DNA from: Sphingobium herbicidovorans
GTDB lineage: Bacteria > Pseudomonadota > Alphaproteobacteria > Sphingomonadales > Sphingomonadaceae
Direction: 5' to 3'
DNA: 64,000 bases
Assembly: GCF_002080435.1 (NCBI RefSeq)
Contig: NZ_CP020538.1
Location: 248,001-312,000 of the forward strand
Shown: positions 44,525 through 54,219 of the stretch, piece after piece
Layout: each line of letters opens with the position of its first letter
Position numbering within the stretch: position 1 is the stretch's first letter
Program-made: the position numbers and the translations under genes
Notes under the pieces: model-generated
What the model saw: the letters and a program-made list of their open reading frames with translations, nothing else
Told to the model about the DNA's origin: nothing
The model's database searches: none

Positions 44525-45745
44525 TCAGGCGGCCTTGCGGATATCCAATTCCAGCCGATCCCAGATTTCCACCAGCGCCCGAACCAGGTTGCGCATCATA
44601 TCCTCGCTATGTGCCGGGCCGGGGGTGAAGCGCAACCGTTCCGTGCCGCGCGGCACGGTGGGATAGTTGATGGGCTGCACATAGGCGCCATATTCGGCCA
44701 GCAATATGTCGCTGATCCGCTTGGCCTTGACCGGGTCGCCGACCATCAGCGGGACGATGTGCGTGACCGACGGCATGACCGGCAGGCCGGCGTCGGCCAT
44801 CAAGCGCTTGAGGGTCGTGGCGGCGGCCTGCTGGCCCTCGCGTTCCTCGCTGGAGCCCTTGAGGTGGCGCACGCTCGCCAGCACGCCTGCGACCAGCACG
44901 GGCGAAAGCGAAGTGGTGAAGATGAAGCCGGGCGCATAGCTGCGGATGACATCGACGATCATCTGGTCGGCCGCGATATAGCCGCCCATGACGCCGAACG
45001 CCTTGCCCAGCGTGCCTTCGACAATGGTCAGGCGATGGGCGACTTCGTCCCGTTCGGAAATGCCGCCGCCACGCGCGCCATACATGCCGACCGCATGGAC
45101 CTCGTCCAGATAGGTGAGCGCGTTGAATTCGTCGGCGAGATCGCAGATCGCGGCGATGGGGGCGATGTCGCCGTCCATCGAATAGACGCTTTCAAAGGCG
45201 ATCAGCTTGGGCGTTTCGGGATCTTCGGCAGCGAGCAGTTCGCGAAGGTGATCGACGTCATTATGACGGAACACGCGCTTTTCGCAGCCCGAATTGCGGA
45301 TGCCCGCGATCATGGAGGCGTGGTTAAGCTCGTCGGAAAAGACGATGCAGCCGGGCAGCAGCTTGGCAAGGGTGGAGAGCGTCGCTTCGTTCGAGACATA
45401 GCCCGATGTGAAGAGCAGCGCTGCTTCCTTACCATGCAGGTCGGCCAGTTCCGCCTCCAGGTCGACATGATAATGGGTGTTGCCGCCGATGTTGCGGGTG
45501 CCGCCCGAACCTGCCCCGACGTCATGGAGCGCTTCCTCCATCGCGGCCACCACCTTGGGATGCTGGCCCATGGCGAGATAATCATTGGAGCACCAGACGG
45601 TGATCGGCTTGGGGCCATTATGGCCGTGGAAGCAGCGCGCGTTCGGAAAAGCGCCCTTGTTCCGCAATATATCGATGAACACGCGATACCGGCCTTCGCT
45701 ATGGAGCCGATCAATCGCCTGCGCGAAGATATGCTTGTAGTTCAC
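44525..45745 (-). CDS. hemA: 5-aminolevulinate synthase
   Basis: PLP enzyme that condenses glycine and succinyl-CoA to 5-aminolevulinate (C4 route of tetrapyrrole synthesis, typical of alphaproteobacteria). 406 residues, GTG start at 45745. PLP lysine K248 in [15 protein letters not shown]214 in [12 protein letters not shown], glycine-rich [13 protein letters not shown] and the [10 protein letters not shown] block. Complete. A 7-1-7 palindrome lies about 106 bases upstream. Confidence 0.97.
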   Translation of the reverse strand: MNYKHIFAQAIDRLHSEGRYRVFIDILRNKGAFPNARCFHGHNGPKPITVWCSNDYLAMGQHPKVVAAMEEALHDVGAGSGGTRNIGGNTHYHVDLEAELADLHGKEAALLFTSGYVSNEATLSTLAKLLPGCIVFSDELNHASMIAGIRNSGCEKRVFRHNDVDHLRELLAAEDPETPKLIAFESVYSMDGDIAPIAAICDLADEFNALTYLDEVHAVGMYGARGGGISERDEVAHRLTIVEGTLGKAFGVMGGYIAADQMIVDVIRSYAPGFIFTTSLSPVLVAGVLASVRHLKGSSEEREGQQAAATTLKRLMADAGLPVMPSVTHIVPLMVGDPVKAKRISDILLAEYGAYVQPINYPTVPRGTERLRFTPGPAHSEDMMRNLVRALVEIWDRLELDIRKAA

Positions 45746-45850
45746 TGAACGCCCAATCCCTTGTGACCCGCATCCCCTTATTTCGGGGCATTTACCTGCT
45801 ACGGCCGCCTATTACCAGCGATAACCGTTCGCAGCGCTAGGGAGAAATAC

Positions 45851-45865
45851 CTATCATGATGATAG
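45851..45865. promoter_or_regulatory. palindrome upstream of hemA
   Basis: CTATCAT-C-ATGATAG on the minus strand: two 7-base arms around a single base, between murI and hemA. Size and symmetry suit a dimeric repressor, but it does not match the FNR consensus (TTGAT-N4-ATCAA), and I cannot name a regulator. Confidence 0.35.
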
Positions 45866-45899
45866 AGGAAATTGGGACTGGACTAAAGGTCCCACCTCT

Positions 45900-46703
45900 T
45901 CACAGCGCTTCCATCTGTGTAAGGCCGAACTCGGCAAGCGCCGGGGCGAGCGACGCCACGCTGTTGTCGAGGCGGGTGAATACCGCCTTTCCTGGAGGAC
46001 TGGACGCAGGCCAGTTCTGGCCCTGCGTGAGGTAGGCGATGCGGCGGGCAATTCCATCGCCGCCATGGACGAATTTGAGCGGCTGGGAAGCGGCGGCCAT
46101 CAGTTCTGCTTCCACCAGCGGGAAATGCGTGCAGGCAAGGACGACCGTGTCCATGCGGTCGCCGCCAGACTGGTCGATCAGACCCGCCAGGGCGTCGCGG
46201 GCGATTTTCGGGTCTAGCGCTTCGCCGCGCAACTTGGATTCGGCGAGTTGGACGAGCGCAGCGGAGCCATGGCGCAGAACAGTGCAGTCGGCCCCGAACT
46301 CTGCCGTCAAGCGATCCACATAGGGCTGCCGCACGGTCGCGTCGGTGCCAAGGACGCCAAACACCCGGCTTTTGGACAGCAAGGCAGCGGGCTTGATCGC
46401 GGGCACGGTGCCGACCACCGGAATGTCGAGCGCGGCGCGGACGGCCGAGAGGGCGATGGTCGAGGCTGTGTTACAGGCGATTACCGCCAACCGCGGCCGG
46501 AACCGTTCGACCAGGCGACCAAGCAAGGCGGGCACGCGGGCCGCAATCTCCGCCTCGCTCTTTGTGCCATAGGGAAATCCGGCGCTATCGGCAGCGTAGA
46601 CGACAGGGGCGTTGGGCAGGGCTGCACGGGACGGACCAAGGATGGAGAGGCCGCCGACCCCGGAATCGAAAAAGAGCAATGGTGCGGATGATGCGACTTT
46701 CAT
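45900..46703 (-). CDS. murI: glutamate racemase
   Basis: Makes D-glutamate for peptidoglycan. 267 residues from ATG 46703 (an in-frame ATG at 46715 adds four residues; neither has a clear ribosome site). The two catalytic cysteines are C77 in VIACNTAST and C191 in LACTHFPL; FDSGVGGLS and YGTKSE are the other family marks. Lies between hemA and the PilZ gene on the same strand. Confidence 0.95.
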   Translation of the reverse strand: MKVASSAPLLFFDSGVGGLSILGPSRAALPNAPVVYAADSAGFPYGTKSEAEIAARVPALLGRLVERFRPRLAVIACNTASTIALSAVRAALDIPVVGTVPAIKPAALLSKSRVFGVLGTDATVRQPYVDRLTAEFGADCTVLRHGSAALVQLAESKLRGEALDPKIARDALAGLIDQSGGDRMDTVVLACTHFPLVEAELMAAASQPLKFVHGGDGIARRIAYLTQGQNWPASSPPGKAVFTRLDNSVASLAPALAEFGLTQMEAL

Positions 46704-46768
46704 TGTGGCGCACATGTCGCGGCAGGAGGAAGGGCTGTCAACAGGGCCTCGGGTCGGGCCATGCTGGT

Positions 46769-47170
46769 TCAGCGGCCCCTGTTCCGTCCAAATCCGGGCC
46801 GTTTGAAGTCGCCGGCAGGTTGAGCGCGTTCAGGCGCTTGATAAGGTTCCGCCCCGGAATCCGACGAAATCCGCACCTCGGCAGGATCGACGCCATCGTC
46901 CAGCTTGACCCCGAAAGACCGCTTTGCGCACCATGCAATCCGGCCTGCAACCGGATCATGCGTGGGCAGGCAGATGGTGACGGCTTCTCCGGCAACAAGA
47001 TCAAGCTGGCATTTGCCGCCGATCCCCTGGGCCGAAACATCACGTACGACAATATCGATCTTGCCATGACGGGGGTGAATCATCTGCGCCTTGAGCAGCC
47101 TGCGGTGGCGTTCGCTCGCGCGTTTCTGCTCGTTGGCGCTATTCTGATTCACATGCACATTCTGGGGCAT
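46769..47170 (-). CDS. PilZ domain protein (probable c-di-GMP sensor)
   Basis: 133 residues, soluble. The PilZ ligand motifs are visible: an arginine-rich RxxxR segment (ERHRRLLKAQM) near residue 20 and the D-x-S-x-x-G motif in VRDVSAQGIGG. The single domain is followed by a disordered, basic proline-rich tail. PilZ proteins of this size act as c-di-GMP-responsive adaptors; the target is unknown. A good sigma-70-type promoter (47197-47224) precedes it. Confidence 0.88.
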   Translation of the reverse strand: MPQNVHVNQNSANEQKRASERHRRLLKAQMIHPRHGKIDIVVRDVSAQGIGGKCQLDLVAGEAVTICLPTHDPVAGRIAWCAKRSFGVKLDDGVDPAEVRISSDSGAEPYQAPERAQPAGDFKRPGFGRNRGR

Positions 47171-47196
47171 TTGCGGGGGCGACCATTTTGACCCAG

Positions 47197-47224
47197 ACTA
47201 TAGCCGTGGAAAGGCGCACGGCAA
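47197..47224 (-). promoter_or_regulatory. sigma-70-type promoter of the PilZ gene
   Basis: Minus strand TTGCCG, 16-base spacer, TATAGT (5 of 6 to TATAAT). Predicted start near 47190, a ~20-base leader. Confidence 0.5.
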
Positions 47225-47326
47225 CAGGCAAGAGTTGGCAGCCGCTCGCAAAGCCGGATTTCGCCTTTGGCATTGCCCATCAGCGCCGGAACGCTATTGT
47301 CCGCGCGCAATCAATTCGGCGAGATC

Positions 47327-47926
47327 ATGACACCTGCCTGGCTACTTCCCGCTTTCGTCCTGCTGATATCCTATCTGCTGGGTTCCGTCCCCTTCGGCCT
47401 GTTGCTGACGCGATTCACCGGGGCGGGGGATCTGCGCAAGATCGGGTCGGGGAATATCGGCGCAACCAACGTGTTGCGAACCGGGCGCAAGGGGCTGGCG
47501 GCGGCGACGCTGCTGCTTGATCTGCTCAAGGGCGCGGCGGCGGTGCTGATCGGTGCGGCGCTGGTCGATGGCGGAGGGCCGATGGCGGGCGCAATGGCCT
47601 TTATCGGCCACTGTTATCCGGTCTGGTTGCGTTTTGCAGGGGGCAAGGGCGTTGCGACAATGATGGGCGTGGTGAGCGCGCTGTATTGGCCTGCGGGCAT
47701 CGTCTTTGCCCTGGTCTGGCTGGGCGCGCTGTTCGGTACGAAATGGTCGTCTGTTGGCGGCATGGCGGCTGGCATCAGCGCGCCGGTGGCGCTGTTGTTC
47801 ATGGGACGGATCGACCTGGCGCCGGTGACATTGGGGCTGGCGCTGATCCTGCTGTGGCGGCACCGGGCGAACATCGCCAGGCTGGCCAAGGGCGAGGAGC
47901 CCAAGATCGGGGCGGCCAAAGGGTGA
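47327..47926 (+). CDS. plsY: glycerol-3-phosphate acyltransferase
   Basis: Membrane enzyme that transfers acyl from acyl-phosphate to glycerol-3-phosphate, starting phospholipid synthesis. 199 residues from ATG 47327. Five-helix topology; the conserved cytoplasmic loop SGNIGATNVLRTG, the GHCYPVWLRFAGGKGVAT block, and the basic C-terminal loop WRHRANIARL are present. The longer frame from 47267 is rejected. Its stop overlaps dprA (GTGA). Confidence 0.95.
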   Translation: MTPAWLLPAFVLLISYLLGSVPFGLLLTRFTGAGDLRKIGSGNIGATNVLRTGRKGLAAATLLLDLLKGAAAVLIGAALVDGGGPMAGAMAFIGHCYPVWLRFAGGKGVATMMGVVSALYWPAGIVFALVWLGALFGTKWSSVGGMAAGISAPVALLFMGRIDLAPVTLGLALILLWRHRANIARLAKGEEPKIGAAKG

Positions 47927-49005
47927 GCGAACAGGAGCGATTCGATCGCCTCCGTCTGATCCGTTCGCCCCGTATCGGGCCGGTCACTTTCCGGCATCTG
48001 ATCGCGCGTTTCGGCAAGGCGGGCGAGGCGTTGCGGGCGGTGCCGGAACTCGCCGCGCGAGGCGGCGGCAAGGCGAGTGTTGCGGATGCAGGCGTGGTTG
48101 AGAAGGAGATCGCGCGGAGCCGATCACTTGGTGCGCGCTATCTGCTGATGGGCGACAAGGACTATCCATTTTTGCTGGACCAGATGGAGGCGGCTCCCCC
48201 CGCGCTGATCGTGCGTGGAGACGCGGGCCTGGCGGCGCGGCAGTGCGTCGCCCTGGTGGGCGCGCGAAACGCGTCGGCTGCGGCCTGTCGCTTCGCCCGC
48301 ACGCTTTCGCAGGAGCTTGGTCAGCAAGGCGCGGTCGTCGTATCCGGTCTGGCGCGCGGCATCGATACGGCGGCGCATCAGGGATCGGTCGCGACCGGAA
48401 CCATCGCTGTCATTGCTTGCGGCATCGATATCGTTTTTCCGCCGGAGAATGAGGTGTTGCAGGAACAGATTGCAGCAGAAGGGCTGTTGGTCACCGAACA
48501 TCCTCCGGGGACGCAGCCCCTGGCCCGCCATTTCCCTGCGCGGAACAGGATCATCGCGGGGCTGGCCGCTGGTACGGTCGTGGTGGAGGCAGCGCCACGG
48601 TCGGGGTCGCTGATCACCGCGCGGCTGGCGGCGGATGCCGGGCGTGAGGTGATGGCGGTGCCCGGCTCGCCTGCGGACCCCAGGGCGCAGGGCTGTAACC
48701 AGTTGATCCGCGATGGCGCTACGCTGGTGCAGAATGGCGCGGACGTGGTCGAGGCGATCGGCGGGATAGACGGCCGAATGGTCCGGCAAGGGCGTTCGGG
48801 CTTTGACGGAGAACCCGTCTCGTCGGATGTGGCGGGCGCGGACCGGGACATCGTGTCGGGCCTGCTCGGCCATTCCGCTGTGCCCGTCGATGAAATCATC
48901 CGACTTTCCATGCTGAGTCCGGCGATCGTGCAGACGGTGCTGCTGGAGCTGGAGCTGGCAGGCCGCCTGGAACGCCATGCGGGCGGCCGGGTGAGTTTGT
49001 CCTGA
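47923..49005 (+). CDS. dprA: DNA-processing protein DprA
   Basis: Loads RecA on incoming single-stranded DNA during natural transformation. 360 residues, GTG 47923 overlapping plsY. The Rossmann-like core carries VALVGARNASAAACRFAR, VVSGLARGIDTAAHQG, ENEVLQEQI, FPARNRIIAGLA, and SGSLITARLAADAGREVMAVPG. A winged-helix-like C-terminal tail follows. Its spacing to topA is 75 bases. Confidence 0.95.
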   Translation: MSEQERFDRLRLIRSPRIGPVTFRHLIARFGKAGEALRAVPELAARGGGKASVADAGVVEKEIARSRSLGARYLLMGDKDYPFLLDQMEAAPPALIVRGDAGLAARQCVALVGARNASAAACRFARTLSQELGQQGAVVVSGLARGIDTAAHQGSVATGTIAVIACGIDIVFPPENEVLQEQIAAEGLLVTEHPPGTQPLARHFPARNRIIAGLAAGTVVVEAAPRSGSLITARLAADAGREVMAVPGSPADPRAQGCNQLIRDGATLVQNGADVVEAIGGIDGRMVRQGRSGFDGEPVSSDVAGADRDIVSGLLGHSAVPVDEIIRLSMLSPAIVQTVLLELELAGRLERHAGGRVSLS

Positions 49006-49080
49006 TGGCCTTGACGGGGACCGCAAACGCCTTCCAGACTCGCGCGTGTACGTGAGAGCACTCAAATAACCGGGGCATGA

Positions 49081-51630
49081 ATGCAGCTTGTCATCGTTGA
49101 ATCGCCGGCCAAGGCGAAGACCATCGAGAAATATCTGGGCGGGGATTTCCACGTTCTCGCCAGCTATGGTCACATCCGCGACCTGCCCGCGAAGGACGGT
49201 TCGGTGGACCCCGACGATGGCTTTGCCATGCAGTGGGAGAATTATGGCGACAAGGGCAAGCAGCTCAAGGCCATTGCGGATGAGGCCAAGAAGGCGACGC
49301 GTCTGATCCTGGCGACTGACCCTGACCGCGAGGGCGAGGCGATCAGCTGGCATGTGCAGGAAGTGCTGCGTGCGAAGAAGGCGCTGCCGGCGACAGTCGA
49401 TCGCGTGACGTTCAATGCGATCACCAAGGCGGCGGTGCTGGAGGCCATGGCCAAGCCGCGTTCGCTGGATGAAGATCTGATCGACGCCTATCGGGCGCGC
49501 CGGGCACTCGACTATCTGGTGGGCTTCACCCTGTCGCCGGTGCTGTGGCGCAAGCTTCCGGGCGCGAAATCGGCAGGGCGCGTGCAATCGGTGGCGCTGC
49601 GCCTGGTGGTGGAGCGCGAGCGCGAGATCGAAAGTTTCGTGGCCCAGGAATATTGGTCGGTTGCGGCGGAGATGGAGCAGGGCGGCCAAAGCTTTACCGC
49701 GCGTCTTGTCCGTTGGAAGGGCGAGAAGATCGAGCGCCTGACCATCGGCAAGGAAGGCGACGCCATGGCCGCGAAGGCGGACGTGGAAGCCGGACGCTTC
49801 ACCGTCGAGAAGGTGGAAACCAAGCCGGTTTCGCGCAATCCTCCGCCGCCATTCACGACATCGACGCTTCAGCAGGAGGCTGCGCGCAAGCTGGGATTCT
49901 CGGCCAGCCACACCATGCGGGTCGCGCAACAGCTCTATGAGGACGGCGCGATCACCTACATGCGTACCGACGGCGTGCAGATGGATGGCAGCGCCATCTC
50001 CGCCGCGCGAAAGGCGATCGCGGAGCGCTATGATGGCGGCTATCTGCCCGAAAAGCCGCGCCAGTATCAAACCAAGGCCAAGAATGCGCAGGAAGCGCAT
50101 GAAGCCATCCGTCCCACTGAATTTTCGCGGGACAAGGTGGGCAGCGGCGATCATGCGCGTCTTTACGACCTGATTTTCAAGCGTGCGCTGGCGAGCCAGA
50201 TGGCTTCGGCGCGGTTGGAACGGACGACCGTAGATATGGTCGATGGCACAGGGCAGCATGCATTGCGGGCCACGGGGCAGGTGGTGATCTTTCCGGGCTT
50301 CCTGGCGCTCTATGAGGAGGGGCGCGACGATGCGGAGGATGATGACAGCAAACTGCTGCCGCGTCTGAACGCGGGCGACGCTCCGGCGAAAAAGAAGGTG
50401 ATGGCGGAGCAGCATTTCACCCAGCCGCCGCCGCGCTATTCGGAAGCCAGCCTGGTGAAGAAGCTGGAGGAATTGGGGATCGGACGCCCGTCCACCTACG
50501 CCTCCACGCTGCAGGTGCTGAAAGACCGCGATTATGTGCGGATCGAGAAGAACCGGTTTTTCGCTGAGGAGAGCGGGCGGCTGGTGACGGCTTTCCTGGA
50601 GCGGTTCTTCGAGCGCTATGTATCTTACGACTTCACCGCAGGACTGGAAGACGAACTGGACGAGATTTCCGGGGGCCGCGCCCAGTGGCAGGCGGTGCTG
50701 GAAGCCTTTTGGCGCGATTTCAAGCCCAAGACGGCCGAAGTCATGGAGCAGAAGCCTTCGGACATCACCGCCGAATTGGACAAGTTCCTGGAACCGATGC
50801 TTTTCCCGCCCAAGGCGGACGGCAGCAATCCGCGTGCCTGCCCCCTGTGCGGTGACGGGCAGTTGTCGCTGCGAGGTGGCCGGTTCGGTGCGTTTATCGC
50901 CTGCTCCAATTATCCCGAGTGTAAATTTACCCGGAAGTTCGGCCAGCCTGGCGGCAAGGATGGCGAGGATACAGGACCCGAAGTGTTGGGCAAGCATCCC
51001 GAAACCGGGCTGGACATCACGAAAAAATCGGGTCGCTTCGGCCCCTACATAGAGATGGGCGAGGGCAAGGAAGCAAAGCGCGGTTCCATTCCCAAAGACC
51101 TGCCGGACGGCGAATTGACGCTGGACTGGGCGGTGAAGCTGCTGAGCCTGCCACGAGAGGTCGGGCTTCATCCGGAAACCGGCAAGCCGATCGTTGCGAA
51201 TATCGGGCGTTTCGGGCCCTATCTGCTGCATGATGGCAAATATGGTCGGCTGTCTTCCACCGCGGAGATTTTCGAGGTGGGCATGAACAGTGCCGTTGTG
51301 AAGCTGGCCGAGGCGGCGAACAAGGGCGGGCGCGGCGCATCCCGTGAACCTTTGAAGGTGCTGGGCAAGCATCCTCGGACCGAAGCTGAGATCAAGCTGA
51401 TGGAAGGGCGCTATGGCCCATATGTCACTGACGGGACGACTAATGCGACACTGCCCAAGACGATCGAGCAGGACGCGTTGACGCTGGAGGAAGCCGCGCA
51501 GCTGATCGACGCGCGGGCTGCGGCGGCTCCGGCGAAGAAGGGAAAAAAGAAGGCGCCGGCTAAAAAGGCTGCGGCAAAGAAACCTGCGGCCAAGAAGGCT
51601 CCGGCGAAGAAGAAAGCGGCGGCGGAGTAG
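49081..51630 (+). CDS. topA: DNA topoisomerase I
   Basis: Type IA topoisomerase that relaxes negative supercoils. 849 residues. The Toprim domain (MQLVIVESPAKAKTIEKYLG, acidic triad region ATDPDREGEA) is followed by the active tyrosine Y293 in AITYMRTDG. A zinc finger CPLCGDG...CSNYPEC (about residues 585-620) and further topoisomerase C-terminal repeats follow. The last 35 residues are a lysine/alanine-rich tail (KKxPAKK repeats), common in this class and suited to DNA binding. Confidence 0.97.
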   Translation: MQLVIVESPAKAKTIEKYLGGDFHVLASYGHIRDLPAKDGSVDPDDGFAMQWENYGDKGKQLKAIADEAKKATRLILATDPDREGEAISWHVQEVLRAKKALPATVDRVTFNAITKAAVLEAMAKPRSLDEDLIDAYRARRALDYLVGFTLSPVLWRKLPGAKSAGRVQSVALRLVVEREREIESFVAQEYWSVAAEMEQGGQSFTARLVRWKGEKIERLTIGKEGDAMAAKADVEAGRFTVEKVETKPVSRNPPPPFTTSTLQQEAARKLGFSASHTMRVAQQLYEDGAITYMRTDGVQMDGSAISAARKAIAERYDGGYLPEKPRQYQTKAKNAQEAHEAIRPTEFSRDKVGSGDHARLYDLIFKRALASQMASARLERTTVDMVDGTGQHALRATGQVVIFPGFLALYEEGRDDAEDDDSKLLPRLNAGDAPAKKKVMAEQHFTQPPPRYSEASLVKKLEELGIGRPSTYASTLQVLKDRDYVRIEKNRFFAEESGRLVTAFLERFFERYVSYDFTAGLEDELDEISGGRAQWQAVLEAFWRDFKPKTAEVMEQKPSDITAELDKFLEPMLFPPKADGSNPRACPLCGDGQLSLRGGRFGAFIACSNYPECKFTRKFGQPGGKDGEDTGPEVLGKHPETGLDITKKSGRFGPYIEMGEGKEAKRGSIPKDLPDGELTLDWAVKLLSLPREVGLHPETGKPIVANIGRFGPYLLHDGKYGRLSSTAEIFEVGMNSAVVKLAEAANKGGRGASREPLKVLGKHPRTEAEIKLMEGRYGPYVTDGTTNATLPKTIEQDALTLEEAAQLIDARAAAAPAKKGKKKAPAKKAAAKKPAAKKAPAKKKAAAE

Positions 51631-51637
51631 CGCGAAA

Positions 51638-51714
51638 CCCGTTCCGGCTGAGCGACGTCGAAGCCTCTTGTTCAACAAGAAGCGAAGGGCTTGGACAGGC
51701 TCAGCCCGAACGGG
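51638..51714. repeat. long inverted repeat between topA and era (CGAACGG family)
   Basis: Outer arms cccgttccggctgagc (from 51638) and gctcagcccgaacggg (to 51714) are near-complementary, with an inner CTTGTT/AACAAG hairpin at 51667-51678. It occupies the gap between converging topA and era, so it may act as a terminator for both, and it belongs to the dispersed repeat family seen at 40639 and 43192. Confidence 0.6.
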
Positions 51715-51744
51715 AGTGGGTCGGCTCGATTTGGTGGGCCGAGG

Positions 51745-52653
51745 CTACTCCACCCAGTCCAGGCCGATATCGCGGTAGATGAACCGATCGTCCTCCCAAT
51801 CTTCCTTCACCTTGACGTGGAGGTAGAGGTGAACCTTTACGCCGAGCAGGCTCGCCAGTTCGGCGCGGGCCTTTGACCCGATTTCCTTGAGCCGTTGCCC
51901 GCCCTTGCCCAGCACGATCGCACGCTGGGTGGGGCGGCCGACGAGGATCTGCTGGTGGATTTCCACCGACCCGTCCTCGCGTTCCTTATATTGTTCGGTA
52001 TCGACGGCGGTGGCGTAGGGCAGTTCGGCGTGTAGCTGATGATAGAGTTGTTCGCGCGTGATTTCTGCCGCCAGCATCCGGTCGGTGGCATCGGAAACCT
52101 GATCCTCGGGGAAATGCCACGGTCCTTCAGGCATCGCGTTGGCGAAGGCGGTCTTGAGTTCGGGCAGGCCATCGCCGGTCGCGGCGCTGACGAAAAATGT
52201 CTCGGCAATGTCCAGCCGCTCATAAAGCCGCTCGGTGTGGACGAGCAGCTTTTCCTTTATGGCGATATCGACCTTGTTGAGGATCAGCCATTTCTTCTCC
52301 GGCCGGGATGCCAGAGCGGAGATTATCGGCTCCATCTTCGATCCCAGACCAGCCTTGCCATCGACGATCAGCGCGATCAGGTCCGCGCCCTGCGCGCCGC
52401 CCCACGCGGCCTGCACCATGGCGCGGTCCAGCCTCCGCTTCGGCGCGAAGATGCCGGGGGTGTCGACCAGCACCATCTGCGTGTCGCCTTCAATCGCCAC
52501 GCCCATGACCCGGGTGCGAGTGGTCTGCGCCTTGGGGCTGGTGATGGCTACCTTTTGGCCGACAAGCGCATTTACCAGAGTCGATTTGCCCGCATTGGGC
52601 GCGCCGACGATGGCGACGACGCCACAGCGTTGGGATTCAGGATCAATCGTCAA
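51745..52653 (-). CDS. era: GTPase Era
   Basis: Ribosome-assembly GTPase that binds 16S rRNA. 302 residues: G1 GAPNAGKS (17-24), G3 DTPG, G4 NKVD, then the KH RNA-binding domain with the family motif ILVGRPTQRAIVLGKGGQRLKEIG. Last gene of the lepB-rnc-era group; 73 bases after rnc. Confidence 0.97.
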   Translation of the reverse strand: MTIDPESQRCGVVAIVGAPNAGKSTLVNALVGQKVAITSPKAQTTRTRVMGVAIEGDTQMVLVDTPGIFAPKRRLDRAMVQAAWGGAQGADLIALIVDGKAGLGSKMEPIISALASRPEKKWLILNKVDIAIKEKLLVHTERLYERLDIAETFFVSAATGDGLPELKTAFANAMPEGPWHFPEDQVSDATDRMLAAEITREQLYHQLHAELPYATAVDTEQYKEREDGSVEIHQQILVGRPTQRAIVLGKGGQRLKEIGSKARAELASLLGVKVHLYLHVKVKEDWEDDRFIYRDIGLDWVE

Positions 52654-52726
52654 ACAAAACTCCGTTCAGCCCCGCCTTTTTCGCAGGGATTTTCTTCTTA
52701 ATGCAAAATGGGTCGGTGGGACAGGC

Positions 52727-53398
52727 TCAGCTGTCCAGTTTGTCCAGCAGCGCCTTGGCCGCCGCCGTTTCAGCTTCCTGCTTCGACCCGCCCGATGCAC
52801 TCGCTTCCCCGGCGCCCTTGATTGATACCGTCACCGTAAAGCGTAATGCGTGGTGGGGGCCGGAACGATCCGTCAGCACATATTCGGGAGGCTTGCGGCG
52901 GTTGGCCGCCGCCCATTCCTGGAGGGTCGATTTGGGATGCTTGGGGGCGCTTTCCTGCGTGTCGACGCGGCTGTCCCAAAGTCGGCGGACGAGGGCGCGT
53001 GCCTCGTCCAGCCCGGCTTCCAGATAAAGTGCGCCGATCAACGCCTCCATGACGTCGCCCAGCACATTATCGCTGTCGGTCGCGCCATCGTCGCGGGCCT
53101 GCTTGCCAAGGATGACATGTGTAGGAACGCCCGCCGAGCGCGCTATTTCGGCGCAGGTCTCGCCCGAAACCAGCGCATTGAAACGGCGGGAAAGCTTGCC
53201 CTCCGGTTCTCCGGCGAAGCGTTCATAGACCCACTCCGCCATGATCAGCCCCAGGACACGGTCACCCAGAAATTCGAGCCGTTCATAATTGGCGGCATTT
53301 GCGCTGCCATGGGTCAGCGCCTGATGGAAGGGCGCAGAATCCTTAGGCGCTCGCCCGATCAATCTGGCGAGCCAGCCAGATGTGTCGGGCTTCGTCAA
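52727..53398 (-). CDS. rnc: ribonuclease III
   Basis: Double-stranded RNA endonuclease for rRNA and mRNA processing. 223 residues from TTG 53398, which overlaps the lepB stop (TTGA). The frame is open much further upstream (to 53719) but lies within lepB. The signature NYERLEFLGDRVLG (catalytic E42, D46) and DVMEALIGALY form the nuclease site; the C-terminal dsRNA-binding domain begins at STLQEWAA and ends EAETAAAKALL. Confidence 0.96.
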   Translation of the reverse strand: MTKPDTSGWLARLIGRAPKDSAPFHQALTHGSANAANYERLEFLGDRVLGLIMAEWVYERFAGEPEGKLSRRFNALVSGETCAEIARSAGVPTHVILGKQARDDGATDSDNVLGDVMEALIGALYLEAGLDEARALVRRLWDSRVDTQESAPKHPKSTLQEWAAANRRKPPEYVLTDRSGPHHALRFTVTVSIKGAGEASASGGSKQEAETAAAKALLDKLDS

Positions 53399-54219
53399 AA
53401 ACCTTCCCCGATGCGGTTCCAGCGCGCGGCTGTGAACCATGTCCAGGGCAGCAACCAGTTTGCGCTGCCATCGGTCGAAAATACCGAGATCATGGCCTTG
53501 CCCACCAGATTCTCTTCCGGCACGAGGCCTATGCCCCCGCCTTCGACCGCAGGGAAGCGGCTGTCGGCGCTGCGGTCCCGATTGTCGCCCATCATGAAAA
53601 GATGGCCTTCGGGCACCAGCATCGTGTCGCGGTCGTCGGCTGCGCCGTCGGGCACGAGGTCGAGCACATTGTAGCTTTTGCCGCCAGGCAGGGTTTCGCG
53701 ATATTGCGGATAGCGGCACTGACGGCCACCGCCGGGCGCATCTTCCTCAAATTCCGTGCGGTAGCAGGGGGAGGGGCTGCCCTCCTTCGCGGCGGCGCCC
53801 AGCATGTTGGGCATGACCGGGATGACCAGATCGGCGACCTTTTGCCTGGGGATTGCCTGGCCGTTCAGGTACACGGCGCCGCCACGAACGGAGATCATGT
53901 CGCCCGGCAGCCCGATGACCCGTTTGATATAGTCATTCTTCTGGCTTGGCGGCGCTTTGAACACCACGACGTCCCCGCGTTGCGGCGTGGATGCCAGGAT
54001 ACGCCCCGGAATGAGCGGCAGGTTGAAGGGCAGCGAATAGCGCGAATAGCCATAGGGCCATTTCGCAACCAGCAGATAGTCCCCGATCAGCAGGCGGGGC
54101 TGCATCGATTCAGACGGAATATTGAACGGGGACACGATGAAGCTTCGCAAAATGAAGACGAACACCGCCAGCTTTGCGAGAAACCAGATGAAGTCCCGCG
54201 TTTCGGATTTTGCGCTCAT
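53395..54219 (-). CDS. lepB: signal peptidase I
   Basis: Membrane serine protease that removes signal peptides from exported proteins. 274 residues with one N-terminal anchor (FLAKLAVFVFILRSF). Ser/Lys dyad: S38 in NIPSESMQP and K99 in NDYIKRVIGLPGD. Further family blocks are RGDVVVFKAP and MMGDNRDRSADSR. First gene of the minus-strand lepB-rnc-era group; divergent from pgi across about 180 bases. Confidence 0.97.
   Translation of the reverse strand: MSAKSETRDFIWFLAKLAVFVFILRSFIVSPFNIPSESMQPRLLIGDYLLVAKWPYGYSRYSLPFNLPLIPGRILASTPQRGDVVVFKAPPSQKNDYIKRVIGLPGDMISVRGGAVYLNGQAIPRQKVADLVIPVMPNMLGAAAKEGSPSPCYRTEFEEDAPGGGRQCRYPQYRETLPGGKSYNVLDLVPDGAADDRDTMLVPEGHLFMMGDNRDRSADSRFPAVEGGGIGLVPEENLVGKAMISVFSTDGSANWLLPWTWFTAARWNRIGEGF

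Noticed and set aside
48124..51678. 1184-codon open frame on the minus strand across dprA and topA
   Set aside because: Antisense shadow of two clear genes; arginine/leucine/histidine-rich text with no domain, as expected for the complementary frame of high-GC coding DNA.
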